The notes beneath the pieces were generated by a model. The model did no database searches and was not told the origin of the DNA. It saw nothing but the letters and a program-made list of their open reading frames with translations. From assembly GCA_029959085.1 (NCBI GenBank), contig JARWIR010000023.1, positions 10,119,860-10,183,859 on the forward strand: DNA of 64,000 bases, in the 5' to 3' direction. This document shows, piece after piece, positions 45,377-55,206 of the stretch (the stretch's first letter is position 1; each line of letters starts with the position of its first letter). Made by a program: the position numbers and the translations under genes. The DNA is from Nemophila menziesii (taxonomy: Eukaryota; Streptophyta; Magnoliopsida; Boraginales; Hydrophyllaceae).

Positions 45377-46889
45377 TGATGTCTCCTCATTTGTGATAGA
45401 TTAATGTTAGGATGAGACATCATTTTAAGTGATTTAGAAGTCATTAATGTCGATTTTCTTGAGTTTTAGTGCACTTTCCTATTTTTAGTCTTGATTTGTA
45501 GAAATAATATTTTTAGAGCATATTGGGTTTAATTGTTTATTTAGTGTGTAGCTTTAAAGATAATTACGGAGCTTAATTAGAGTCCAAGTCAAAGATAACA
45601 ACTCATGGAAAGAGATTTGCATGGTAATTGGAGATAAGGAAACAAAAGCTAAAAAGATGGAAAAGGAAAAGCTGCCTAAATCTGGGATTCTGCATACACG
45701 TCAAAAGATATGCGTTTTTACCTAAGAAATAGGCCGATTTTGGTAATTTTCTTCTTTAAGGTCAAGATAATTCTGTTGTGATTCTTTTTGTATCTTATGG
45801 AGCTCAAACCGACCAATAACGAAGAAGATATGCTCAAAACAGTCCAGCAGTGTTTATCTTTATTTCCATACGAATTTGAGTTGGGCTAGGAGTCCTATAC
45901 CTTACCTCTTCCTCAAGAAAACGAATTAGGTCTTCTAAACACCTATAAATACACCCTTATATCACTTGTAAATGATCCTTGCCTCATAGTAATTAGTTCT
46001 TAAGGTTTTATTCTTCCAGTTTATTGTAGAGAGCAAGATGATGTCTTTTGTAATTTCTTTTAGTTTATTTCCTTCAGAAACTAAACTCCCCATAGCTTGG
46101 GTTTTGCATATGTATAATCTATGAATTCTAATTCTTCTATCTAAGTTTCTTTGGGAATTATATGTTTTAATCTGATATTAGCAACTTACATTATATTTGT
46201 TTATGTGTTTTGATTTAATGTCTTTCCTAGAACTGATCACTTTAGGATTGTTTTAATAGTAGTTAGATGGTCTCCTTGACAGGGTGTTTAACTATTGAAC
46301 CACCACATAATGTCTAGTGTCGATATTAGTTCTGACAAAACATGATTCTAACTAGATAGTTATTAGGGTTTCTTTTAACCACCATATCACCAGGATTGCA
46401 GTATTTGCTTAGGGCCTTAGTGGCGTTTGATAACCCTAAGATAAAACACTTATTGGTTGTGCCATAGCCTCCTTAGTCGCTCTCAAGGTCTAATGTATGG
46501 GAATTTAGAATCCTGACTAAGTATACCAAGAGCTAATATTCTCCCTTATTAACTAGATCTATAGATAGAATTAGAAGGATTAGTGCATACTAGCAAAACC
46601 TATGCTATACTTCTCATCTCATATTTCTTAATCTTTTATTTTATTGTCTTTACTTTTCGTAGTTTAATTCTTAATTTCGAATTTCTCTTTGCTTTAATTT
46701 ACTGTCTTCTAATTATTTACTTTTACTCGTTATTTCTACTCACGCGATTAACACACTTAAGTCCCTGAGAACGAACTCTACTTATCATTAAAACTTGCAT
46801 ACGTCCTGTAATACTGCCTGTCTAGGGTGAGAGTGCGTAGTTTCTTGGCTTAATTTTATCTTATTTTTATCACACCCTAGGCAGCACCA
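45377..46889 (+). mobile_element. 5' LTR of A1
   Basis: It starts TGATGTCTCC and ends GCAGCACCA. TGATGTCTC (45377-45385) pairs with GAGACATCA (45414-45422). The TATA box is at 45944. The 3' third has the CTCCTTGACAGGG block and CCCTGAGAACGAACTC. It lacks an ~11-bp segment near 46812 that the other two family A LTRs have. Confidence 0.92.
45944..45951 (+). promoter_or_regulatory. Putative TATA box of the A1 5' LTR
   Basis: TATAAATA in CACCTATAAATACACCC, conserved at 54246 in the 3' LTR and 62702 in A2. This would be the element's RNA polymerase II promoter, with the RNA start about 30 bp downstream. Confidence 0.6.
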
Positions 46890-46895
46890 AGTTTT

Positions 46896-46913
46896 TGGCG
46901 CCGCTGCCGGGGA
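46896..46913 (+). promoter_or_regulatory. Primer-binding site of A1
   Basis: TGGCGCCGCTGCCGGGGA lies six bases after the LTR end. It matches the TGGCGCC-type primer-binding sites of plant Athila/Tat elements, usually ascribed to a tRNA-Asp primer. A2 has the same site with one change (63671), and family B has TAGCGCC (minus strand, 56036-56052). Confidence 0.8.
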
Positions 46914-47045
46914 CTTGTGTCTCGTTAGCGTGTGGGTTATATATTTCGAGTAGTAGTTTATAATTAGTTTTTACTTTTCGATTTTTAGTTTTTATTTTTC
47001 CAGATTTACGCTTGTGGTTTGCTTTAGTCTTTTTCAGGTTTCACA

Positions 47046-49501
47046 GTGTTTAATTCTTGGCCTCCTTTGTCGGAGCCTGAGAGGAGCTTCAGACCTTACA
47101 ACAAACGAGTTCGTGAGGAAAGAGCCTTGAGAAGAGTAATGGCAGCCCAAGATCCACCACTCGGTGTACCCCTTGGTGGAGTTCAGAATAATCAACCAGG
47201 GATCCAACAACAAGATCCACCACCTGGTCTACAATTACCAGCAGGAGGAGGTAATGGGCTGAATAACCAGAATAATCAACAGAACCGAGTTGAACAAGAC
47301 CTTCCTGGCCTTAATGTACCATTCCATGTTCAACCCATCGGTTACCGCCCTCCTGAGATTCCGAATATCAAATTTAGACCCGATTCGGGTATGCTCAGTC
47401 AATTTCAAAGTTTCGGATTCTATACTGGTACAGCTATACAAGATCCAGTAAAAGCGATTTAGAAGTTCATGCAGATTTGTGATGCCTACATTACTCCTGG
47501 CATTACACGCGAGCAACTGTATTGTCATATGTTTTCGTTTTTCATGACCGGAAGAGCTAGCGATTAGCTAGAAAGACAACCACATGGAACCATTCATTCT
47601 TGGAGAGAACTTCAAGCCGCGTTCTTTAACAGATTTTATCCGAAGAGCATGAGACTCAAAGATCAAGCCGAGCTTGCAAGATTTTGCCAAGAGGATGGAG
47701 AAACAGTGGGAGAAGCATGGACAAGGTTTCAACAAAAATTAACTAGATGTCCGCTCCATGGTTATACACCTGCTCTACAACTTGCTATGTTCTATGAATA
47801 TCTTAATGATAAAGGTAGAGAAAAGGTGGATAACATTGGAAAGGGTAATTTTGTGTCCATGAATCACAATGAAGCTTCCGAGGTGTTAGAAAATATTATC
47901 GAATAAGATAGAAGTTGGCCTTCAACGCGAGCTTCTGTAGCAAAAACCAGAGGAACGCTTCGTTTAGACGCAGAAAATGCGAACTCAGCTCAAATATCCG
48001 CTTTAGAAAATCAAATCAAAGAGCTGAAAATCGCGATTGAGAAGAATTTAGCCGCTACGAAAGTAGTACAAGAAGCACAAGGTTGTCAAAAATGTGGAGT
48101 TAACGATCATACATGGGAAGAGTGCGAATCAAATCCGCAATCTGTTTACTTTATATCCAACCGATGGGGTAACCGAAACCATCCGGGTATGCAGTATTCA
48201 AATCCACAAGGGGCCGCCAATCCTGGTCATTATCAACCGCGCCCCAGAACAACTCTTTCCAACAGAGAGGTCAGTATCAAAATCAATATCAGAATAGACC
48301 TGCTCCCCCACAACAACCTGCTCAAGATGCCTATACCGATTCACTAGATCAGAAAGCCTTACCTCAATATCCGCAAGAAGGATCGATGGACAATCAACAG
48401 ATAGTACAAGCTCTAGACCGTTTGACCACGACTATAAACGCTCAGGATGAGAAGGTCCGAGGACACGATGCCATACTTCAGATGTTAAGTACTCAAGTAG
48501 AACAGTTAAACAAAGTGTTAACAAATGTAGTAGAACAAATGGAAGTAAAGGCAATCGAAGGAGGTGAAAACAATGTTGGGTTCGAAGCTTGCAAGGCTAT
48601 ATGCCTTGAAACTGAAGAAGCAAAAAAAGAAATACCACATGCTGCCGTTAGTGCCGTGGAAATTCCGAGTACTGAAGAAGAACCAACCAAGTCTAGCCCC
48701 GTGGAATCTGACTGTTCTGAAGTTTATGTGGAGGACGATCAAGAGAAAGCTGAATTTATACAGCTACTGAGGAAGATGCAAGAGGAGATTAGATCGGTGG
48801 TAGATTAAGCAGCTGAGCTGGCTAAAGAGAAAGAGGAAGAAGCCTCAAAGGAGAAAGAAGATGAAGTTGCACCTGCTGTGCATGAAGAGAAGGAAGAGGA
48901 AAAGGTGGAATCGCCACCTGTTGTTCAAACAGTGTCATCAACTATTCCTGATACAAATCCTAAGGATGACACAGTACTCAAGACATTTGTAGAAGCATAT
49001 CAACCTGAAAATATTAACGCCCAAATGCTTGAGATTGCGAAGAGAGGACTTACACCGCAACAAGTTTATACGCAAATTATTCCAGAGAAGGAGGCGAGTG
49101 TAGAGATCCCAAGAGAAAACCTGAGGGTTTCAAGAAGAAGTGAAAGAGAGCTACCAACAAAGCTTAAGGATCCGGGAAGTTTCAACCTTCCTATTCAATT
49201 ACATGGTATGCTCAAAGTGAAAGCTTTGTACGATGTGGGTTCTGGTGTGAATCTTATGCCTAAGTCCGTGTTCGAGAGACTTGGACTTCAGAAATCAGAG
49301 AAAACTCCAGTGAAGTTGCAGTTTGCTGACAACTCAGTTAAAAGGACATGGGGAACAGTGGAGGACGTCTTAGTCCGTGCAGGTAATATCGCCATCCCTA
49401 CTGACTTTGTTATTCTTGAGTTTGATGCAGATAAGCAGGTTCCAATCATACTTGGACGGCCTTTCATGGCCACAAGTCAAAGTGTGATCAACTTCCAATA
49501 A
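47046..49501 (+). pseudogene. A1 gag-protease polyprotein, with five defects
   Basis: Gag domain: FMQICDAYITPGITREQLYC, then AAFFNRFYPKSMRLKDQAEL, WTRFQQKLTRCPLHGYTPAL and NDKGREKVDNIGKGN. A coiled coil and a CCHC zinc knuckle follow (CQKCGVNDHTWEEC, about 48084-48125), then a Pro/Gln stretch and an acidic coiled-coil linker. Next comes an aspartic protease (ALYDVGSGVNLMPKSVFERL at about 49222-49281, and VPIILGRPFMAT). TAG codons lie at 47460 and 47565, TAA codons at 47904 and 48806, and a frame change near 48240. No AUG opens the frame; the first is at 47139 in good context, and the frame is open from 47028. Gag forms the virus-like particle and protease cuts the polyprotein. Confidence 0.85.
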
Positions 49502-49879
49502 GGGACCATCACCCTTCATGCAAAGAATGTATCCGAGACCTTCTATGTCTTGGGTAAGAAACCAAGGAAGTTAGATGCCACCGTTCCTGTCATCCACAGC
49601 ATTTCACATCACAAAGTCCCTCCTGAGGAGATCCACGTAAAGCCTGTGGATACTGAGCCAAACATTGACTTTGGGGTTGGCCATGAAGTCCTATGGAAAG
49701 CTCACAAACGAGAGAATAGGCCACGAAGTTTCAAAGACTCGTGGATGGGACCATTCATTATCACTAAGGTTGTTCCAGCCAAGGTGATAGAAATTCGCCC
49801 CAAAACTGGGGTCAAGCGCAGATTAGTGGACGTTCATAGCCTTACTCGCTGTTGGGGAGGCTATATTCGCAAATCTTGA
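49502..49879 (+). pseudogene. A1 residual pol tail (integrase GPY/F-like segment)
   Basis: In the same frame as the protease and separated from it by one TAA (49499-49501). It contains GHEVLWKAHKRENRPRSFKD, then SWMGPFIITKVVPAKVIEIR and VDVHSLTRCW. The W-x-GPF-x-I-x-KV pattern resembles the C-terminal GPY/F module of gypsy integrases. RT, RNase H and the integrase catalytic core, which should lie between protease and this module, are missing, so I read it as an internal deletion. The identification is by motif only. Confidence 0.55.
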
Positions 49880-50107
49880 CAGAGGTAACACGTCTAACTT
49901 TGAAAGACGTTAAACAAAAGTGCTGTATGGGAGACAACCCGTAGTTATTTTAGTTTTCATGTCTTTTACGTTTTTAGTTTAAGTTTAATTTAGTTGTTTT
50001 TAGTTGATAATGCATATTTGAGAAAGGTATTAGTGTTTTGGTGTGTAGGAATTGGAGAAATCGAGTTAGGGAAGAAAACGAAAATTTTTGGAGCGCAAGA
50101 ATGACCT

Positions 50108-50470
50108 GCGCGGACTACCCCATGGTGTACCCCCTATACCGCAAGTATGGTTCGCGTGGTCAAAACCCGTACCACGGGTTGCACCGCGGGTTTGATCCAG
50201 AACCGTGAAAAAAGTTGACCGCGGACTACCCCATGGTCCGCGAGGCAAAAACACGTGCCACGGGGTAAGGTCCACGGGTATTTTGACGTAGAAAGCTACA
50301 GAAGGCGCGGGGTACCCTCCGGTGTACCGCGCCCTGGTCCGCAGAGCAAAATCACGTGCCACGCGTATTATCCAGTGGGTAAAAATTTTCGAGCATCACA
50401 TGTCGCGGTGTACCCCGCGGTACACCCCATGGTCCGCACCATGGTCCGCACCATGGTCCGCACGAGCCGC
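50108..50470 (+). repeat. GC-rich degenerate ~100-bp tandem array with hairpins
   Basis: About 3.6 units start near 50109, 50220, 50306 and 50404. Each opens with CGCGGACTACCCCATGG or CGCGGTGTACCCCGCGG and contains ACGTGCCACG or CGTACCACGGG. GGTGTACC/GGTACACC (50407-50426) is a perfect 8-bp stem with a CCGC loop. CCATGGTCCGCA is repeated three times at 50428-50463. The block is strikingly GC-rich against its surroundings and lies between the pol tail and the second ORF. Open frames across it look like repeat artefacts. Confidence 0.8.
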
Positions 50471-50910
50471 CAGAGAGAGAAAAGAAAGGGTTTCAAGTTA
50501 TAAAGGAGATCTAATGCTCATTATTCTGAATTTATTAAACCTTAAACCTCTTTCTCTTCTCCAAAACTCTCCTAACTCCATTGAAGCTCATCAAAACCTT
50601 CACCAATCACCAAAACACTACCCAATCATTAAGAAAAACACATCAAACCTTCTCTCCACATCATTACAAGAGAGAATCAAACACCCAATCTTCACCAAAT
50701 CCATCAAATTGAAGAATCAAAGAGCCAAAGTTTCAAAGATTCATCCTACAATTTCTTAAATCCAAGCCAACCCATTACAAATCCACCTTACCCACATAGA
50801 GATTCATCATCAATTCACCTATCCTAGGCCAAATCAAGCTTGTTCAACCATTAATTCACAAGTTCAAATTTCAAGGGCTGCTAAAGCTTTGAGTTGGGGG
50901 TTAATTGAAG
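50471..50910 (+). other. A1 spacer before the second ORF
   Basis: AT-rich and C/A-rich leader with no convincing protein. It ends with the tract TTTGAGTTGGGGGTT (50888-50902), eight bases before the ATG of the second ORF. The same tract recurs three times downstream. Confidence 0.55.
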
Positions 50911-52107
50911 ATGACTAATAGAACAACAATTTCAGCTAACAAGAGGGAGGTGAAGAGTAACAAGGGATTGGACTTAAACAAGAAGAAATCAATTGACAAA
51001 GGTGCTAGTTCTAAATCAAAGGGTAAAGAGAAAGTTGAGAAAAGTGGGATACCTTTGTTTGATCGTAATGGTAAAAAGCTTTACTTTTATGCAAAGGAGA
51101 AAACACAACCTCAACAAGATCCTGCACCCAAGGAGAAAGAGGATACTTCAAGGGCCTTGAAGACTTCTGCGGAGAAACAGTTAAAAGAACTACCTTTTGC
51201 TTATGAGAAAGTATTCAAGGAAGAAGTTGGTACAGGAGAATACACAAGATTCTTAGAGCTTGGTGAGAAATTGGGTTAGTCTACGTTCAAGGTAAGACGT
51301 TCTGAATTATGTCATGAGCTAGTTTTGGAGTTCTATTTAGGCCTCTTTAGCCGAGATAGTAATTGTGTTCCGATTAGAGGAAAGCTAGTTCCTTTCACAG
51401 TTGAGGAGATTAGGAACCACTTCAAGTTTAAGAAATTGAAAGGTTTTTGCAAATTTAATGAAGCAGTTGCTAAACAAAAAATCTTTGATGAGGAATTACT
51501 TTTTGAGCATGTATTAGACAAATAGAAAGTGCAATCACATAAAGGAGAATTGAAGGCACCTTGGCCTTACAAATATCTTTAAGCAGATGCAAGAATTTGG
51601 CACAATTTCCTTGTCCCTAATATTTTTGGAAACACACGAACTTTGGATGTGACTATGAAGTACGCTCTACTTTTGGACTGTATTTTGAGAGGAGAAAAAG
51701 TTGATGTGGCACAGTTGATCTATGAGGAGGTGATGCGATTTTCGGTCTCTCCTAAATCAGTTTATAATGTTAAATTTCCTACTATGATCACGTGTCTTGT
51801 GCGAAAAGCGAATGTTACATTGGGTGAAGAAGAGAAACTCGAGTTTAAGACGAGTTATATTGATAATGCTTGGATCAAGGATATCTTTCGAAGAGCGGGG
51901 TCTACGCAAGTCTCGAAAGAAGAAAAGGAGCAAAATTGGCAAGAGAAGGTGGAGGAGCGTTTAACGAAATTCGAAGCAGCTCAAACTTCCTTAGTCAATG
52001 ATGTGGCACAAATCAATGCTAATCAAGTGCACATCATGAAACTCCTTGAGCAATTAACGAAAGGTCCAGCAAATCCTACCTTGGATATCAATGATGCGAG
52101 GCAATAG
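50911..52107 (+). pseudogene. A1 second ORF (putative plant transposon protein domain)
   Basis: A ~399-codon frame from ATG at 50911 (MTNRTTISANKREVKSN). It has a basic N-terminus, then FDRNGKKLYFY, and a central region FYLGLFSRDSNCVPIRGKLV plus FTVEEIRNHFKF. ARIWHNFLVPNIFGNTRTLD leads to MKYALLLDCILRGEKVDVAQ and a C-terminal coiled coil (EERLTKFEAAQTS). The IWHNF...DVxxxYALLLxxILxGxxVxV pattern is that of the domain annotated as putative plant transposon protein in Athila-type elements. Its role is unknown. TAG at 51277 and 51523 and TAA at 51580 interrupt it. It occupies the position where an env-like ORF is described in some Athila elements, but I see no signal peptide or membrane segment. 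Confidence 0.75.
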
Positions 52108-52182
52108 TCTCGAGAGTATGTTCTCTTTCTTCCTTAACATTTCTATCTGCTAATTTTAATTTCTGTTTTTCGAGTCTTTTTC

Positions 52183-52202
52183 GAGTCGTGGGGACACGGC
52201 TC
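52183..52202 (+). ncRNA. Conserved GGGA-loop hairpin, family A copy
   Basis: GAGTCGTG-GGGA-CACGGCTC forms an 8-bp stem with one U-G pair (position 4) and a GNRA-type GGGA loop. It lies about 75 bp after the stop of the second ORF and directly before TTTTTGAGTTGGGGGTG. Confidence 0.65.
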
Positions 52203-53662
52203 ATTTTTGAGTTGGGGGTGTGGGGATTCGTTGTCTCTCATCTCCATTTTTCTGTTTTTCGGTGAAATTAAAATTTTTAATACATGGGAATTAGATGTAG
52301 AGTGTGTTTAATAGCTTAAAAGCATAAGCTCAGTGGATTGATGATAGTAAGTAATATGTTTATGAGCTATGTATGTGTATGCTTTGAGTATTTGCAGGAT
52401 AACACACATTGATAGTAAAGAAAAGATTAGTGAGCAATGCGATAGAAAGTATCTTCGATCTCAGGGAACCTTGAGAAGTGTGTAGGCCGTGAGATCCAAG
52501 CTAGTTGAAAAACCATTTGATGAAAGTGCTAAAGGTAAGAAAATAACGAAATTGCATAGTGTAGAAAGTGATTAAGGCGGTTCTTTCATATTTGAAGCCT
52601 TTGAAGCCTTTTTATACCTTCTCACCTTATTATTTTTGATTTTATATGATATATCCTTCTCAGCCCCTTCTAGCCTTTCAAAAGCCTTTTATTGAAACAC
52701 GTTATAAGCCATATCCTTTAGATTTTAGGACTTTCCCATATGACCCGCACTCGAATCGCGATGCATAGACAGTTGTTTTAGAGCTTGAGTTTGGGGTGGT
52801 GGGTCCACCATTATGGGAATTGTTATTGGGTTGGGATTTTTGAGCTTATTAACTGTGCTTTGTGCTTTATATTGATGATGTTTCACATATTTTTATTGTA
52901 ACCCTTTGCCGGGTTAATAGTGAATGAAAAAGAAGCTACGAGCTAATGTTGCCAACAAGGGCATTAAAAGAAAATATATATATGAGAAAATTAGCGTGAC
53001 ATCTCAACATTAAAAGAGAGTCATAGCTATAGAAAATTGATTTGAAAAGAAAAGAAAATATATATTCGGACCGGCAAAGTGGATTTTTATGTGAACATCT
53101 TAAGCTTTAATTGTGTTATTAGGGATGCTAAATTGTGCATCAAGGAATTTATTAGGTTGAGTGAGAAACGTTTTATGAGAGTAACTCAAGCTCTAGGGCG
53201 ATTCGTTGATGGCTAGTGAGGAGAGAGCCAAAAGCTCAGTCCAAATTATCCAAATATACTATCATACCGTCCCTAAGCCCACATTACAACCTTAAAGACC
53301 TTTTGATTCTTTTCTATGTAATTGAGAAGTGATTAAGCCATTAGAGAGTAGTTGAATGGACCTTTGAAGCTAGTAAAAATCGATGAACAATCTATAGCTC
53401 TCTTGGGGAACTGCGTAAAGTCCCAATCCTTCTTACATTGCAAAACTAATCTGATCTTGAATTCAAGCCGTGTTGACTGTGGATATGAGAAGTGTACAGG
53501 TATGTAATTTATAAATATTATTGCATGAAATTTTCTGAGTTATGTGCTTTAGGTTTATTCTATATATTCTGCTATGCTTTTTCCCTTGTATTGAGAATTT
53601 TATAAGTGTGTATTTCTAGACTTCCCTTTGTTTTTATCTTTATTTTATCGGGACGATACAAC

Positions 53663-53678
53663 TTTGAGTTGGGGGTCT
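53663..53678 (+). promoter_or_regulatory. Polypurine tract of A1
   Basis: TTTGAGTTGGGGGTCT immediately precedes the 3' LTR (TGATGT). It is the expected plus-strand primer site. Family B has TTTGAGTTGGAGGTCC and family C TATGTTGGGGGTCT at the same place. The G-run is short for a polypurine tract. Confidence 0.6.
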
Positions 53679-55206
53679 TGATGTTTCCTCCTTTGTGATA
53701 TATTAATGTTAAGATGAGACATCATTTTAAGTGATTTAGAAGTCATTAATGTCGATTTTCTTGAGTTGTAGTGTACTTTCCTATTTTGAGTCTTGATTTG
53801 TAGAAATAATATTTTTAGAGCATATTGGGTTTAATTGTTTATTTAGTGTGTAGCTTTAAAGATAATTATGGAGCTTAATTAGAGTCCAAGTCAAAGATAA
53901 CAACTTATGGAAAGAGATTTGCATGGTAATTGGAGATAAGGAAACAAAAGCTAAAAAGATGGAAAAGGAAAAGCTGCCTAAATCTGGGATTCTGCATATA
54001 CGTCCAAAGATATGCGTTTTTACCTAAGAAATAGGTCGATTTTGGTAATTTCCTTCTGTAGGGTCAAGATAATTCTGTTGCGATTCTTTTGGTATCTTGT
54101 GGAGCTCAAACCGACCAATAACGAAGAAGATATGCTCAAAACGGTCCAGCAGTGTTCATCTTTATTTCCATACGAATTTGAGTTGGGCAAGGAGTCCAAT
54201 ACCTTACCTCTTCCTCAAGAAAACGAATTAGGTCTTCTAAACACCTATAAATACACCCTTATATCACTTGTAAATGATCCTTGCCTCATAGTAATTAGTT
54301 CTTAAGGTTTTATTCTTCCAGTTTATTGTAGAGAGCAAGATGATGTCTTTTGTAATTTCTTTTAGTTTATTTCCTTCAGGTATGAACTAAACTCCCCATA
54401 GCTTGGGTTTTGCATATGTATAATCTATGAATTCTAATTCTTCTATCTAAGTTTCTTTGGGAATTATATGTTTTAATCTGATATTAGCTACTTACTTTAT
54501 ATTTGTTTATGTGTTTTGATTTAATGTCTTTCCTAGAATTGATCACTTTAGGATTGTTTTAATAGTAGTTAGATGGTCTCCTTGATAGGGTGTTTAACTA
54601 CTGAACCACCACATAATGTCTAGTGTCGATATTAGTTTTGACAAAACATGATTCTAACTAGATAGTCATTCGGGTTTGTTTTAACCACCATATCACCAGG
54701 ATTGCAGTATTTGCTTAGGGCCTTAGTGGCGTTTGATAACCCTAAGATAAAACACTTCTTGGTTGTGCCGTAGCCCCCTTAGTCGCTCTCAAGGTCTAAG
54801 GTATGTGAATTTAGAATCCTGACTAAGTATACCAAGAGCTAATATTCTCCCTTATTAACTAAATCTATAGATAAAATTAGAAAGATTAGTGCATACTAGC
54901 AAAACCTAAGCTATACTTCTCATCTCATATTTCTTAATCTTTTATTTTATTGTCTTTACTTTTCGTAGTTTAATTCTTAATTTCGAATTTCTCTTTGCTT
55001 TAATTTACTGTCTTCTAATTATTTACTTTTACTCATTATTTCTACTCACGCGATTAACACACTTAAGTCCCTGAGAACGAACTCTACTTATCATTAAAAC
55101 TTGCATACGTCCTGTAATACTTGCAGTACTGTGCCTGTCTAGGGTGAGAGTGCGTAGTTTCTTGGCTTAATTTTATCTTATTTTTATCACACCCTGGGCA
55201 GCACCA
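53679..55206 (+). mobile_element. 3' LTR of A1
   Basis: It starts TGATGTTTCC and ends GCAGCACCA, followed by the target duplication GATTG. It has the TATA box at 54246 and the longer ATACTTGCAGTACTG segment near 55119 that is also found in A2. Confidence 0.92.

Larger units (their letters stand above)
52108..53678 (+). mobile_element. A1 conserved 3' noncoding region
   Basis: Collinear with family B 15103-16631. Landmarks: hairpin 52183-52202; purine tract 52206-52220; ATGACCCGCACTCGAATCGC near 52740; CTTGAGTTTGGGGTGGTGG (52784); CTTTGCCGG (52904-52912) and its complement CCGGCAAAG (53071-53079); AGGGATGCTAAATT; GGTTGAGTGAGAA; CGGGACGATACAACTTTGAG; and the final purine tract. No coding potential is seen. 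Conservation between two diverged families suggests RNA-level function. Confidence 0.75.
45377..55206 (+). mobile_element. Athila-like Ty3/gypsy element A1 (complete, non-autonomous)
   Basis: 9.83 kb, bounded by LTRs of 1513 and 1528 bp and by the 5-bp target duplication GATTG (45372-45376 and 55207-55211). In order: 5' LTR, primer-binding site, gag-protease, integrase-tail-like segment, GC-rich array, second ORF, ~1.57-kb conserved noncoding region, purine tract, 3' LTR. RT, RNase H and integrase core are absent. The LTRs differ at roughly 40 positions by eye (about 3%) plus a few indels, so the insertion is not very recent. It interrupts the gag of a minus-strand family B element. Confidence 0.9.

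Noticed and set aside
50066..50759. Open frames on both strands across the GC-rich array
   Set aside because: They follow the ~100-bp repeats (MVRTMVRT, HHGPH) and differ between units. No homology to a known protein.
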